Source: Pilasporangium apinafurcum
Taxonomy: Eukaryota > Oomycota > Peronosporomycetes > Pythiales > Pythiaceae
Length of the DNA stretch: 64,000 nt
Assembly: GCA_001600495.1 (NCBI GenBank)
Contig: BCKE01000013.1
Coordinates: 625,916 to 689,915, forward strand
Direction of reading: 5' to 3'
Shown: in pieces, positions 49,001 through 58,130 of the stretch
How positions within the stretch are numbered: the first letter of the stretch is position 1
Layout of the letters: each line of letters opens with the position of its first letter
Translations under genes and position numbers: made by a program
Notes under the pieces: generated by a model
What the model was told of the DNA's origin: nothing
What the model saw: the letters and a program-made list of their open reading frames with translations, nothing else
The model's database searches: none

Positions 49001-49594
49001 TACGAAGCTGATGTTTCTGCAGAGGGCAATTTGATGGTGATCATTGATACACGCGAGGACGAGCAATTGAAGATGCAAGGGTGTGCACGTGAGTTCATCA
49101 CGCGTGTGCAGAAGATGCGGAAGCAGGCTGGTCTAGTAGTCCAGGATAAGATTCACGTATACTTCTCTGAAAAGGAAGGCTCTACTGTTATCTCCACAGC
49201 GATCCGTGAGTTTTTACCGATGATTGTATCAGCATTGGGTACAACTCCTGCACCATTATCGCTGCAGCCACCGCACAGTGTCCCGATCGTTACGGAAAAC
49301 GCGCAGTTCGCTGATTCATCGATTTCAATCGTCGTGACACGCCCAGCGGTGTTCTTTGCGGAAGATGCCGTGTTAGCCAAGGACTCGAAGGTGGCTGTGG
49401 AAGACATCAAATCGTTTGTGGCATCCATGGAGTACGCCGATGTGAAGCAAGCGTTGACCTCCGCTGGATCATTGAGTGTCCAGGTGAAAGCTGATAAAGT
49501 GACGCTTTCTCATGGCCAACATCTCTTTTTAGATGCGCAAGAATTCATTAAAGTCTTGAAGAAGCCAGAATTCCAGTGGCTTGCAGATGCATAA
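46088..49594 (+). CDS. Isoleucyl-tRNA synthetase, cytosolic
   Basis: One exon, 1168 aa, the size of eukaryotic cytosolic IleRS. It charges tRNA-Ile and edits mischarged valine. It begins MAPNRSLPERISFPEEE. The class Ia HIGH signature appears as GLPHSGHLLAG (~residues 54-64), followed by RRFGWDCHGLPVE. The editing domain contains LLAWTTTPWTLPSNLAL and GTGIVHQAPTFGEDDY. The KMSKS loop is DGRKMSKSLRNY (~604-615). The anticodon-binding part (WYVRLNRPRLKG) and a long C-terminal extension typical of eukaryotic enzymes follow. No mitochondrial presequence is visible. Nothing appears missing. Confidence 0.96.
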   Translation: MAPNRSLPERISFPEEELKILQIWEELNAFHKSLELSKGRKPFSFYDGPPFATGLPHSGHLLAGTIKDTVTRYAHQTGHYVERRFGWDCHGLPVENEINKKLNVKTKEQVLEMGIDKYNDECRSIVQRYTKEWVRTVTRIGRWIDTDNDYKTMEPWYMESVWNVFQVIFKKNLIYRGYKILPYSTACTTSLSNFEANMDYRDTPDPSVVVNFPLEEDPEVALLAWTTTPWTLPSNLALCVNETFDYVKIKDIKSGKCYILAEARLCQIYPKMEKKGYKGGEFEILEKMKGATLVGKKYLPLFDYYKSSYPNAFRVLSDNYVSDNGGTGIVHQAPTFGEDDYRVCVKNGVTDKFTLPNPLDDNGHFTDDVPSLKGLHVKEADDIICKDLKSRDRLVSKGTIVHSYPFCYRSGTPLIYRAIPGWFVNVEAIRDRIVENNKKTYWVPTFVQEKRFHNWLAEGKDWNISRGRFWGTPLPLWVSDDYEEVVCIGSIAELEELSGEKVGDLHREFIDHITIPSKQGKGVLRRVPEVFDCWFESGSMPYAQQHYPFENKEKFEASFPADFVAEGLDQTRGWFYTLMVLATALFDQPAFKNVIVNGLVLAEDGRKMSKSLRNYTPPEEILEKYGADALRLYLINSPGVRAEPLKFQDAGVMGVIRELFLPWYNSARFLAQNATRLEESTGKEFIPSKEAALMSENVMDSWIIAALHNLIKFVHQEMKAYRLYTVGPRLVEFIDQLTKWYVRLNRPRLKGSAGNDEAFVALSALYEVLYTLSKLMAPFTPFFAEYMYQFLRQFHPNVVNNVTGLPEDAEGVSKSVHFLMLPDFDPSRVDESVEIRMKNLQSVIDMGRVVRERRTISLKNPVMKVLVVSSDKAILEGLKTLQTYIHDELNMRDLEFTENEKEWCLLKAEVNSKNLGRRLGKALSGVKKQVEQLTHDEVSSFLTNKKITIDGHELSGDDLFVKREFNGDSKIYEADVSAEGNLMVIIDTREDEQLKMQGCAREFITRVQKMRKQAGLVVQDKIHVYFSEKEGSTVISTAIREFLPMIVSALGTTPAPLSLQPPHSVPIVTENAQFADSSISIVVTRPAVFFAEDAVLAKDSKVAVEDIKSFVASMEYADVKQALTSAGSLSVQVKADKVTLSHGQHLFLDAQEFIKVLKKPEFQWLADA

Positions 49595-49798
49595 GTTGGT
49601 AGTAGCATACGAAAGAACTATGACGCGGTATAAACTCTTTGCCATTCATACAAGTTTCTTTTATTTTATTGCTGCCAACGCTTTAATTCACTCCTGTGCT
49701 TGTTGGACATGAATGAGACATACACAAGTCACTCCAAATAGTTATCATAAGTACGCAATCGATTAGATCGATGGAATGGGCCATATTCTTGTATGGCT

Positions 49799-50716
49799 TT
49801 AATTAGATGGAGTGCTGAAGCGGTGCGTGAGCCAGTCGTATGTGACCAATACGATGCCAAACTGAGGAGCGATTCTTCCTACGCGAGGACCCCACCCAGC
49901 AAAGAGTGCATTCAAGCCACCTTCGTTGACCACTTGTTTGTATGTCTCGATGAATGTCATGCGTGGAGCGCCACGCGACTGCATTCTCGTCTTCAGCACG
50001 TCCAGCGGCGTGGAGAAGAACGCGGCGGGGATGCCAGCAGCCGATGCTGCCGCCATGGACCAGCCGAGAGACGAGCCATCTTCGATTCGCATCTTCCGCT
50101 TAGCAAAGTCGTATAATGTGAAATACGTGGATGCGAACAGCACGTCTCGAGAGATGCACGCACTGTATCCCCGGTATACCCCTTGGAGCCCCAGTTCACG
50201 AATGACACCCACGGCGTTTAGTGAACTGTCGATCTGCATGCGAACCTTCACAATCTCCACGGGATTCATTACTACTGACTGCGTCACGCCCGAGCATGCA
50301 GCCGACACGAAAGACGCCGTGAACGCGTTCGGATCCTCGAATTTACTTTTCACAAATTCACGTGTGGCGAGTGAAACAGCTTTGTCCGGCACTGTTCCTG
50401 CCAGTTGCGGCCCAAGACCTTTGTAAAAAGAGATGACACCTTCCTGATGGAAAATCGTGCGCAGCACCTGCACGGCGGTGCTGGAGACGCGACTATTCTG
50501 CATGCGAGTCTTGACAACGTCGACTGGGTAGACAACGATGATTCCGCCCATGCCGGCAGTAGCGCCGATCCAGAGCGATTGGAAGACGCTCTGTGGTTGA
50601 TGGCTGCAAATAAGAAGAATAGACCGTGAGAATGGACGTTTAACATCGGACGGATTAAAGCGTACGGACCTTGGGATCGGAATAATTGGTCGAGACTTGT
50701 ACGTACGCAGCTGCAT
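49799..50716 (-). CDS. Mitochondrial carrier family (SLC25) protein, aralar-like
   Basis: Exons 50716-50670 and 50603-49799 (283 aa), separated by a 66-nt intron with a pyrimidine-rich end (TTCTTCTTATTTGCAG). That intron has no stop and is a multiple of three, so it could also be read as coding, and an in-frame ATG exists further up at 50797. Three carrier repeats are visible through their signatures: YPVDVVKTRMQN, NPVEIVKVRMQI and TPLDVLKTRMQS (PxD/ExxKxR). The wording IIVVYPVDVVKTRMQN and MNPVEIVKVRMQI is closest to the aspartate/glutamate carriers (aralar/citrin) but without their EF-hands. The substrate is therefore only a guess. Six membrane helices, inner mitochondrial membrane. Confidence 0.9.
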   Translation of the reverse strand: MQLRTYKSRPIIPIPRSVRFNPSDVKRPFSRSILLICSHQPQSVFQSLWIGATAGMGGIIVVYPVDVVKTRMQNSRVSSTAVQVLRTIFHQEGVISFYKGLGPQLAGTVPDKAVSLATREFVKSKFEDPNAFTASFVSAACSGVTQSVVMNPVEIVKVRMQIDSSLNAVGVIRELGLQGVYRGYSACISRDVLFASTYFTLYDFAKRKMRIEDGSSLGWSMAAASAAGIPAAFFSTPLDVLKTRMQSRGAPRMTFIETYKQVVNEGGLNALFAGWGPRVGRIAPQFGIVLVTYDWLTHRFSTPSN

Positions 50717-51983
50717 GTCCGATGGTCTAAGAAGAGCGAGAGATAAATGAACAAAATCAGTGCCTGTGTAAATGGCATTGCATTGGCTGTCGTTCATTCA
50801 TTCATACGCGTAGGCGGCGGACGCGGAGGAAGTGGACGAGGAGGCCTGCATATTTCTTTTTGGTTGGATTTGGTTGGCGGTTTTGAGGGGTTGGTCCGCT
50901 GTTTGCGCAGTTGATCCGCTGCGGAGGGACGTGAAAATTGCAAAGTGAGTGTGTGAAACAGGACGTGAATGATGAGGAGAGCGGCTCTCCCACTTCTGCT
51001 GGGGATGTCATCTCCAAAAGCGTAACTTTCTATTTTCTACCCGCACTCGCCACACCGGCGACGTCATTCCTGAAGCTCTCCATCCCCACCAATCGAAGAA
51101 TGAGACACGCGCGTCATCACCAACAGAAAAAGGACAGAAAGGAGATGCTAGTGAACAAATTCCACATGTCTTCATATAATTCCGAGTCTCAAACTCACCA
51201 GTTTTTTTTTTGTTGTTGTAAATTGCAAAGCACAGATCACACAACAATTCAAAGGACAACAAGTACCACGTCAACTTGCATTTTACATCGTCATTTCATT
51301 AGATCTCTCCCACATAACCATTAATCTCATCCCATTCATAAACTTGATAATAATATCTACATCAATGGGATATTATGGTAACCAAATAGCTCTTTGTTCT
51401 TCAGTGCACCAACGTTTCCATATTTATATTCTTTATCAACCATTAAATGTTATATACGCGCCATGAAACTGAGTGGCTTGCCATGGGAGGCATGTCGTCC
51501 ATTACCCATGAACAAGGGAGTTACTTGCAATAATAATAAGCAACAAAAAGGCATCATGTTATTTGTAGTGTAGCCAATTAGTGGATCTGAGTTTGATTGC
51601 AAAACTGATGTGGGGAGATCGAAAAGATGAAATTGCGGGTACTTTGATTGCATTCCATATTTGTTGAGAGAAGGTGCAACAATCCATTTTGTATGGAGAG
51701 TGACATCCATTGCGACGATCTGATGATGTAGATAGCTCATTAAACCTGACGCGGTATGCCATTGCGAATGAGTAATCAACCTCAAATGCTGACGACTCGT
51801 ATCGAACTTGAACGAATATTTACGGTACTGTTTGTAAAAAGTAATTCGGGTGAACAGCCAGAAGTGTAGCCATTAATGGGTTTGGGTTTTAATTGTCTTT
51901 TATCTAAAACCCGTAAACCCATATACCCACCCGCCACGTAGTTTATCAGCGTTGGTGGGGAACTGAGGTAATTGGGAGCGAAA
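50717..51983. other. Intergenic region, 1.27 kb
   Basis: No gene supported. Short frames on both strands lack protein-like continuity; the minus-strand frame at 51450-51785 is the most protein-like, but no family is recognisable. A hairpin lies at 51877-51921. Confidence 0.45.
51877..51921. repeat. Near-perfect inverted repeat
   Basis: TGGGTTTGGGTTTTA is followed 13 bases later by TAAAACCCGTAAACCCA, its reverse complement with a two-base bulge, forming a strong hairpin about 60 bp before the J-domain gene. Similar TGGG/CCCA words occur at 536-600. Confidence 0.6.
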
Positions 51984-53264
51984 ATGGTCTCCTCGGACAT
52001 GTTTTCCGGTTTTTTCTACCAGATCTGCGTGGTCTCGCCCGCCATTTCTTGGATTCTGCAACCAGGACGGTTCTCCAAGCGTAAGGGCTTTTGGTTCGCC
52101 GTCTCTTTTCTCGTGGTGTTATCATCAATCTCCATTGTACGTAATTTCCTCAAGCATGACAGGAAGTCATACACTGATCCGTTGAATTAATGTGCCTACC
52201 AGGGGCTAGAGCTATCGGAGCAGGAATCCAATTTCTACCATGTCGTTGGCGTCGGTCGAGACGCGTCGTTTGCTGACGTGAAGAAGGCGTTTCGTGCGCG
52301 TTCAATAGACCTCCATCCAGACAAGAACCCCTCTCCAACCGCCATGGAGGACTTCAATCGCCTGCGCCTCGCGTTTGATGTCAGTGCTCTATCTTACTCA
52401 CTTCGTCATCATATCTGCACAGCAAAAACTTATTTGCTTTCATCACATGTGTAGGTACTGGGAGATGCTCAGAAGCGACATATCTATGATTTGTTTGGGG
52501 AGAAAGCTGTGGAAAAAGAACTGAGCAATGTACAAATCGAGGCGGTTATCGGTACACTCTCGTTCTATGCGGTTTGGGCCATCCTCACATATGTACTGAC
52601 CCTCAGCGAATCTGCGCGTGACGCACGCGCGTGGTCTTTCGCTGGCGGCGTGCTCTCCTTGACGCTGGAAGTAAATCTCATCTTTGGTGGTCTCCGTCAG
52701 CCTGCGAATTTCTTCCCCTTTATGACGGTGTTCGAGTTTACAAAGATTCTACGATTGGCCTTCCCGTCGTTCGTAAACGGATGTCGGGCCATCGGAGGCT
52801 ACTTCTACCATGATTTGGCCAAGGCCAACTTTCAACTGGGTGTGGAACTGCTGCGCAGTAATCAGGTGCGTACTCCTGTATGCTATCGATTTTAGGAAGT
52901 CCTGAATGAGCTAAATTTGTTATATGATATCCAGGCGATTCTGCTTCAGATCCGAGAACTACAAGGCGAAGTAGCTTCGTCCTCTCGTCGTCGTCCTGAA
53001 CCGTCGAAGATCGTGAAGCCGGATGCGCTGCCAGCAGCGGCGCGCAAGCGGCTCAAATTTGAAAAGAATCCCGGTACCACGACAGTGTCTGCGCCATCTC
53101 CATCAGCTGGTGCTGGTACCGCGGCTGGCGAACAGCCTCTGCCTCCAAACGAGCAAGAGCTTTATAATCCTGCTCCCCCAGTGCAGAAACCGACAGGTTT
53201 CGCAATCCCCAAATTTGTTTACATTATCGGGATCTATTTTGTTGTGAACTACGTCTTGCAGTAA
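51984..53264 (+). CDS. Membrane-bound J-domain (DnaJ) protein
   Basis: Exons 51984-52136, 52203-52379, 52455-52865 and 52935-53264 (356 aa). The N-terminal helix (GFWFAVSFLVVLSSISI) is followed by a compact J domain: FYHVVGVGRDASFADVKKAF, the HPDK tetrapeptide (DLHPDKNPSP), FNRLRLAFDVLGDAQKRHIYD. Two hydrophobic stretches follow (VIGTLSFYAVWAILTYVLTL, FAGGVLSLTLEVNLIF), then a Pro/Ala-rich linker and a final membrane helix (FVYIIGIYFVVNYVLQ) at the C-terminus. Probably an ER-membrane Hsp70 co-chaperone. The last intron can be read in two ways: 52866-52934 (69 nt), or only 52866-52895 (30 nt), which would add 13 residues (EVLNELNLLYDIQ) that look coding. Its stop lies 23 bp from the stop of the convergent gene. 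Confidence 0.85.
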
Positions 53265-53287
53265 GTACCCACAGCACATTCTCTGTT

Positions 53288-54754
53288 TTAGTGCGAGGTA
53301 ATCCAAGGTAGCTTGTCTAGATCTACATTTCCACCTGAAATAACAATCCCAATGTTTTTAATCCCCGCTCTTGTTGGTATTTTGTTGGCTAAAACGGCCG
53401 CTGTAGCGACAGCTCCACTTGGTTCCACGACCTACGAACACATAAGAGAGTTAAGTTCATAATTCTGCTAGTTTTAAAGCAAAAGAATCCTCTTCTCACC
53501 AACTTCATGCGTTCCCATATCATACGCATCGCAGCGGTGATCTCCTCATCATTCACGAGCACAATTTCATCTACAAAGTCCCGAATCACTGGCCAATTGT
53601 TGTCTCCTATGATATCCGAGTGAAGATACGTTAGCGATATTTTTAAATTGACACTTGAGCTGTCACGTAAACGCACCAAGCGTCGTTTTCAAGCCATCAG
53701 CCACAGTGTTCGGTGGTATTTGATGGCCTAGTAATTCTCCTTTCTGGATCGAATTAAAGGCATCAGCTGCTCCCACCGGCTCCGCTGCAAACACTTTGAT
53801 GTTTGGATTCAGAGACTGGATACGCATACGCACACCAAATGAATAATACTTATCACAGATAAAATTGCTTTTGCAATAACAACCTTTGCAGCCATGGCAA
53901 CACCAGAGCAGAGTCCTCCACCACCGATGGGGACGACAACCGCATCAAGCTTCGTCGCCCACTCACTTTCTACTTGCTCCAGGAGCTCCATGGCGGTGGT
54001 GCCTTGGCCGCTCATGACGTCCACATCGTTCGAGGGGTGGATAAACTTACCATTCGATGCATCCACTTGCTCCTGCGCCGTGGCTTCTCGTGCCGCCAAC
54101 GTTGGTGCACAAAGAACCACCTCAGCACCGTACCCTTTTACTGCGCGCTGCTTCACCAGCGGTGAATTATCCGGCTACATGAAAACTCGAAGAGTCAGTT
54201 AATTTCTACCTCTCACGCATTTCTCTACTAGATCCAATACCATGACAATGACGGCTCTGCAATGCGAATCTTTGGCTGCAAGTGCCACTGCCTATGTATT
54301 ATGCGAATGTGCTTTGTGTCACTAACAGCTGTGATGAAGTCATGTGTGTAGTGATCAGTTATACCTGAGCGTGGTTTCCACTTGAATGAGTCACGAACGT
54401 CGGCGTCTGACCTGCATGGAGTGGATGCGTCTCTAAATGCTTCTTCACAGCGTTCAGTGCGCCACGGTATTTGAATGCGCCGATCTTTTGTAGATTTTCA
54501 CACTACATTCATTTTACATTTAGTATCATGGTGTTATAATGCCTTATTACAAGATTCAATCCAAACACCTTGAAGTATAATCTGGTGGGGTGCCCGGAGG
54601 CTGCCGTGGCTGCCGTATCCAGCGCTGTCGACGTTAGCACGGGCGTTCGATGTGCCAGACCATCGATCCGTTGTTGCGCTTCCTGCACACTCGCAAGTGA
54701 AATCGCGTACATCTCCTTTTGCTGCTGCTGCTGCTGATTGTCATTGCGACTCAT
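53288..54754 (-). CDS. Serine racemase / threonine dehydratase-type PLP enzyme
   Basis: Seven exons: 54754-54569, 54502-54365, 54291-54241, 54174-53884, 53815-53677, 53606-53500 and 53431-53288 (351 aa). Fold-type II PLP enzyme. KIGAFKYRGALNAV carries the PLP lysine, SSGNHAQAVALAAK binds the substrate carboxylate, VPIGGGGLCSG is the tetraglycine phosphate loop, and VVEPSGAVATAAVL and ISGGNVDL complete the domain. A C-terminal ACT domain (as in biosynthetic threonine deaminase) is absent and length matches eukaryotic serine racemase (about 340 aa), so serine racemase or catabolic Ser/Thr dehydratase is the likely activity; sequence alone cannot separate them. No targeting peptide; a poly-Gln run follows the start. 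The unusually small exon 3 (51 nt) is supported by the conserved VALAAK...VIVMP join. Confidence 0.9.
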
Positions 54755-54775
54755 ATCTCAAAGGATTATGTGAAA

Positions 54776-54880
54776 TACCAATAGATACCGGTATCTCAGG
54801 AAGGATCTCCTGTTTTTGTTTGGGTCAGACTTGACTAGCAAAATCTAGACGATCTCAGAGTAGCCATCTTCGCCAAAGTG
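54776..54880 (-). mobile_element. Fanzor 3-prime block, copy E (minus strand)
   Basis: Read on the minus strand it contains GATGGCTACTCTGAG, GTCTAG, TTTTGCTAGTCAAGTC, GACCCAAACAAAAACAGGAG and ends CCGGTATCTATTGG. These are the same words in the same order as the non-coding block of remnant B. It starts inside the block and has no protein-coding part. It faces copy D. Confidence 0.65.
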
Positions 54881-54927
54881 TATCCTACCGATAGGAGAAA
54901 TTAGGAATAGAGAGTAATGCATTGCTC

Positions 54928-55115
54928 ATGACTATGCGAAGTTGACTGTGTGAAACACTATACAATAGCAACTTGTTCTCAAAGCCCAGGTGTCGGAGAT
55001 ATCTACTCTGTGGTTGCCTGGGCTTAATTGGCTTTTGCTAGTCACATCGAACCCAAACAACAAACAGGAGATCCTTCCTGAGATATTTCGGAATCGTACA
55101 TGATCTCTTGAGATA
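54928..55115 (+). mobile_element. Fanzor remnant D, zinc-ribbon deleted
   Basis: A short coding trace (VKHYTIATCSQ) runs to the bases TTGTTCTCA, then joins straight to the non-coding block, exactly as in remnant C. The block here folds well: AGCCCAGG and CCTGGGCT are perfect complements 26 bases apart, and CAGGA...TCCTG forms a second hairpin. It ends TACATGATCTCTTGAG. Confidence 0.7.
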
Positions 55116-55320
55116 TGCATATGAGGTGGGGCTACGATAATAAGCGCCAACTACTGACGAGTTTTACAGTTCCATCCTGCTTCGTCCATCATCAATACAC
55201 TTGAGATCCAATTTGAGTATCGTATTGCTGATAATATTGCGAACTCTGATAGTAATGCACGCAGTTTTGTTATGCTAGTGTATTAGTTGCAATTAGAGCA
55301 TCGAAATTCGGTGACTTGAA

Positions 55321-57223
55321 TTACACCAATTCGTCCTCCAGATAACTATACTCGAACGTAAACTCTGTCTTGATGCGCTGGCACCAACCCGTCTCGTAAT
55401 CAAAATACACAAACGTGCCCTGCTCGTAGTCTTCGCCCGTGACCTGCGGCTCCTCGTGACGCTTGAACCACGTTTTGTATTTCTTGTGGTACCCCCACGT
55501 CCGCCGTTTCAGCTCACGTGCTGCCAGATACTGCTGGTACGAGCTCTGCTGATAGTAAAAGATGAAGAAGAGCGTGTCCACATCCAATTTCTCAAAGACC
55601 TGTGCGTTGTCGAATATCGTCGATGGAGTCGAAGGGAATGCCGCCGGTGTCGGGTACAGATTACGCGGGACGTAACGATTAGGTTTTTCTGAATCGCGAT
55701 TTTCTGGAATAAAATGGAAACTTTCGTCGATTAGCCGCAAAATTTGCTTCTGCTCTTCTGTCAGCGTGGGTTCTTGCGCTACCGGTGCTGATTGCGGAGC
55801 TGCATTAGATGCGCCAAGTGAAGAAGCAGAAGACGAAGACGCAGTCGTTGGAGTCGCAGTTGACACAGGCGGAGGAGTCACCGCCTTCCCAACCGGGGTG
55901 TTTCTCTTCGCATCCATGGTTCCCACCACTCCAGGCGACGAAGTCGTTGATCGTTGCGGCACTGGTGACTGCTGCTTTCGATCCACTGCCTTCTCCGCCA
56001 CCACAGGTGATGGCGCAGAGCTGGAGCTGGCAGTCGATCCTGGTCCCGGTTTCGCTGGTGTGTCCTTCTCTGCCGAGTGTGGTAATGGCAGGCCAGCTTT
56101 GGCGCGTTGTGGGGTTCCGCGTACTGCTTTGCTCTTGTCTTCGTTTTTCTCGGAACTATCGCTTTTACCTCCTGGAGTTACGGCTAACGCGGTACTGTTA
56201 CCATTCGCAGCAGTGCTGCTACGAACAGGTGTTGAGAGCGACGCGGATGTCTTCAACTCGACTGGTTTTACTGCGTTCGGACGGCCAATACCCGCCATGA
56301 CGTTCGATGCAGACATGCTCTTTTTTGGCGTCTTGGTGCGAGAAGAGTTGGAAGAGATGACCGTCGCACTGGTCGAATGATCCAGCACTGGCGAGGAGTT
56401 CGGTGGTTCCTCCAGTCCGACATCTTGTTCAGTGGGCAATGCCACTTGCACCGCAGCACCCAGAGAATCCAAATCGAGTGTCTCATAGATATCGTCGTCA
56501 CCATAGGTATCCATAAAGTCTGGTTCCTAAGAGGACAAAAGGTGTTAATATCCAATTGTGCAACAATTTAAAGCACATACATAGTTATACCGCATTCGCT
56601 TCCAGGTAGTAGTCAATGTCTTCTTTGAGATCGTCCACTTGTGATGGCTCTAGTGCATCATTATCCAGTAGTCGATTGATTTGCTCCAGTTTCAACACGT
56701 GCCACTTGTGCTTCGCGAGCATCTTCTCCAGCGCCTCGATCTCCTGTTTGTTGCGGTTCTTGCCCTTAGACTGCTGCAATCGCTCTAGATCACATTCTAC
56801 CGTCTCAATCTGTTCGTTAAGTTGCGTAAGTGCGTCCTGGATCCAAGATGTGGTCTTCTGCCGCGCCATTTCCGATGGATCCAATCGCTCTGTCTGGGCC
56901 AACCCTTCTTTTGAGTATGCCTTCGTCTTGGTCTCCTTCTCGCACACTTTAAACTCCTCCATCTTCTGTTCAATCAGTCTGCGGGCATCTAATAATGGCT
57001 TCTTGTCCTTCACATCACTGTTACCAATCCAGTTCTTGATCTGGTCGCGGAAGCGCTGCAGCTTCTTGATTTCCTTTTTCAGATCAGCCTCGTGTTTCTC
57101 CTTCTGGTTTTGTGCCGTGGCCGCATACACCTTGTCCCAAATGTCGTTAAACACTTCTACGCCTTCCGTCACCTTCTTGAGCGTGCGATCGATCTCGCTC
57201 ATGAGCTTACGTTGGCCCGCCAT
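55321..57223 (-). CDS. CNOT3: CCR4-NOT complex subunit 3 (NOT3/5 family)
   Basis: Exons 57223-56591 and 56526-55321 (612 aa). The N-terminal Not3 domain opens MAGQRKLMSEIDRTLKKVTE and continues through the coiled-coil region (ADLKKEIKKLQRFRDQIKNW, KPLLDARRLIEQKMEEFKVC) to DDLKEDIDYYLEAN. A long Ser/Pro/Thr/Ala-rich linker (~230-460) follows. The C-terminal NOT box reads FHFIPENRDSEKPNRYVPRN, TLFFIFYYQQSSYQQYLAA, ELKRRTWGYHKKYKTWFKRH and GTFVYFDYETGWCQRIKTEF, all hallmark NOT2/3/5 residues. It is a scaffold of the deadenylase that shortens mRNA poly(A) tails. It diverges from the small gene at 57410 with 186 bp between. Confidence 0.95.
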
Positions 57224-57409
57224 CGTTCCGATTACTCCTAACCAGCTCCTCTCTCTTTATCTTCTTCTGCTTGCCTTACCTTAATGGGCAGCCGTCATTT
57301 TTCTCCCCAAGTATTGATTTGATTGGATAAAATTAAACATTTTCTGCTAATAATTTCAAGTATTGGGGTCAATTTCTCGTCCCATTTGCCATTTTCATAG
57401 CGCACCACC

Positions 57410-58028
57410 ATGGCGAATGTGATGCTAACGAGTGAGACGGCGAAGGACCCGAACAAGCCCTTCAAGCTGCGTGTAGAGGACGTCTGCACCAAGTTTGATG
57501 TTCGTTTCATCGTTCTAAGACTGATTCTGGTGCAAGCAGTTGCTCAAGGCTGTTATGTTTGTGGGTTTTGTAGACGCTGGTGTCAGAATGTCTACTTCTG
57601 GTGCAATCTGAAGAACAATTCCCGTCCGTTCATGGAAGGATTGTGCTGTATTCTCAGTAGATGAGAATGAATACTTACAGCTATATGTGTTTTCTGTTTG
57701 ATTTATCAGCGGAGGACCGGATGAAAGTGCCATGGAAGACCAGGTCGTGAAGAAACTGGAGCAATTTAACAGTGTCTGTGACGAATTGTACAAGGAAATC
57801 GTGAGTATTCTTACAAGATTTTTGCACGCATATAACAAGCGCTGACGAATTGTTATGGGGTATAAACAGCTCCGACGAAAAGAAAAATTGCTGAATCAAA
57901 TGGAGAAAGGACCAAAAAACGTCGATCTGCATCGACAGATCCAGACAGCGGGCAACTTGGTTCAGGTGATTGGCGACTTTCGTTACTTTCTAGAGACGGG
58001 CGATGCAAAACCCGGAGAGCCAAAATAA
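57410..58028 (+). CDS. Small coiled-coil protein, hypothetical
   Basis: Exons 57410-57499, 57574-57656, 57710-57800 and 57870-58028 (140 aa). The N-terminal part (FKLRVEDVCTKFD + TLVSECLLLVQSEEQF) and the C-terminal half (DQVVKKLEQFNSVCDELYKE, LRRKEKLLNQMEKGPKNV, GNLVQVIGDFRYFLETG) are helical with heptads. Size and pattern are like small Mediator or prefoldin-like subunits, but I cannot name one. The exon 2 to exon 3 join (phase 2, 53-nt intron) is the least certain. Confidence 0.6.
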
Positions 58029-58130
58029 CTTTGGTATTAATGTTAAAGTAAAGTCCTGCAAAGACTTTTGTGCATATACTTCATAGTCCAAGTAATCTGA
58101 CGACTTGTCTGTGTGCGGAAACGCTTTCAC

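Larger units (their letters stand above)
54755..55320. other. Intergenic region with two opposed Fanzor 3-prime ends
   Basis: 566 bp, mostly the repeat fragments E and D listed separately. No gene. Confidence 0.55.

Noticed and set aside
51877-51921. GGGTTT/AAACCC words as an interstitial telomere tract
   Set aside because: The units are irregular and form one inverted repeat rather than tandem TTTAGGG copies.
55766-56380. Long plus-strand frame rich in Ala, Gly and Val
   Set aside because: It is the shadow of the low-complexity CNOT3 linker on the other strand.
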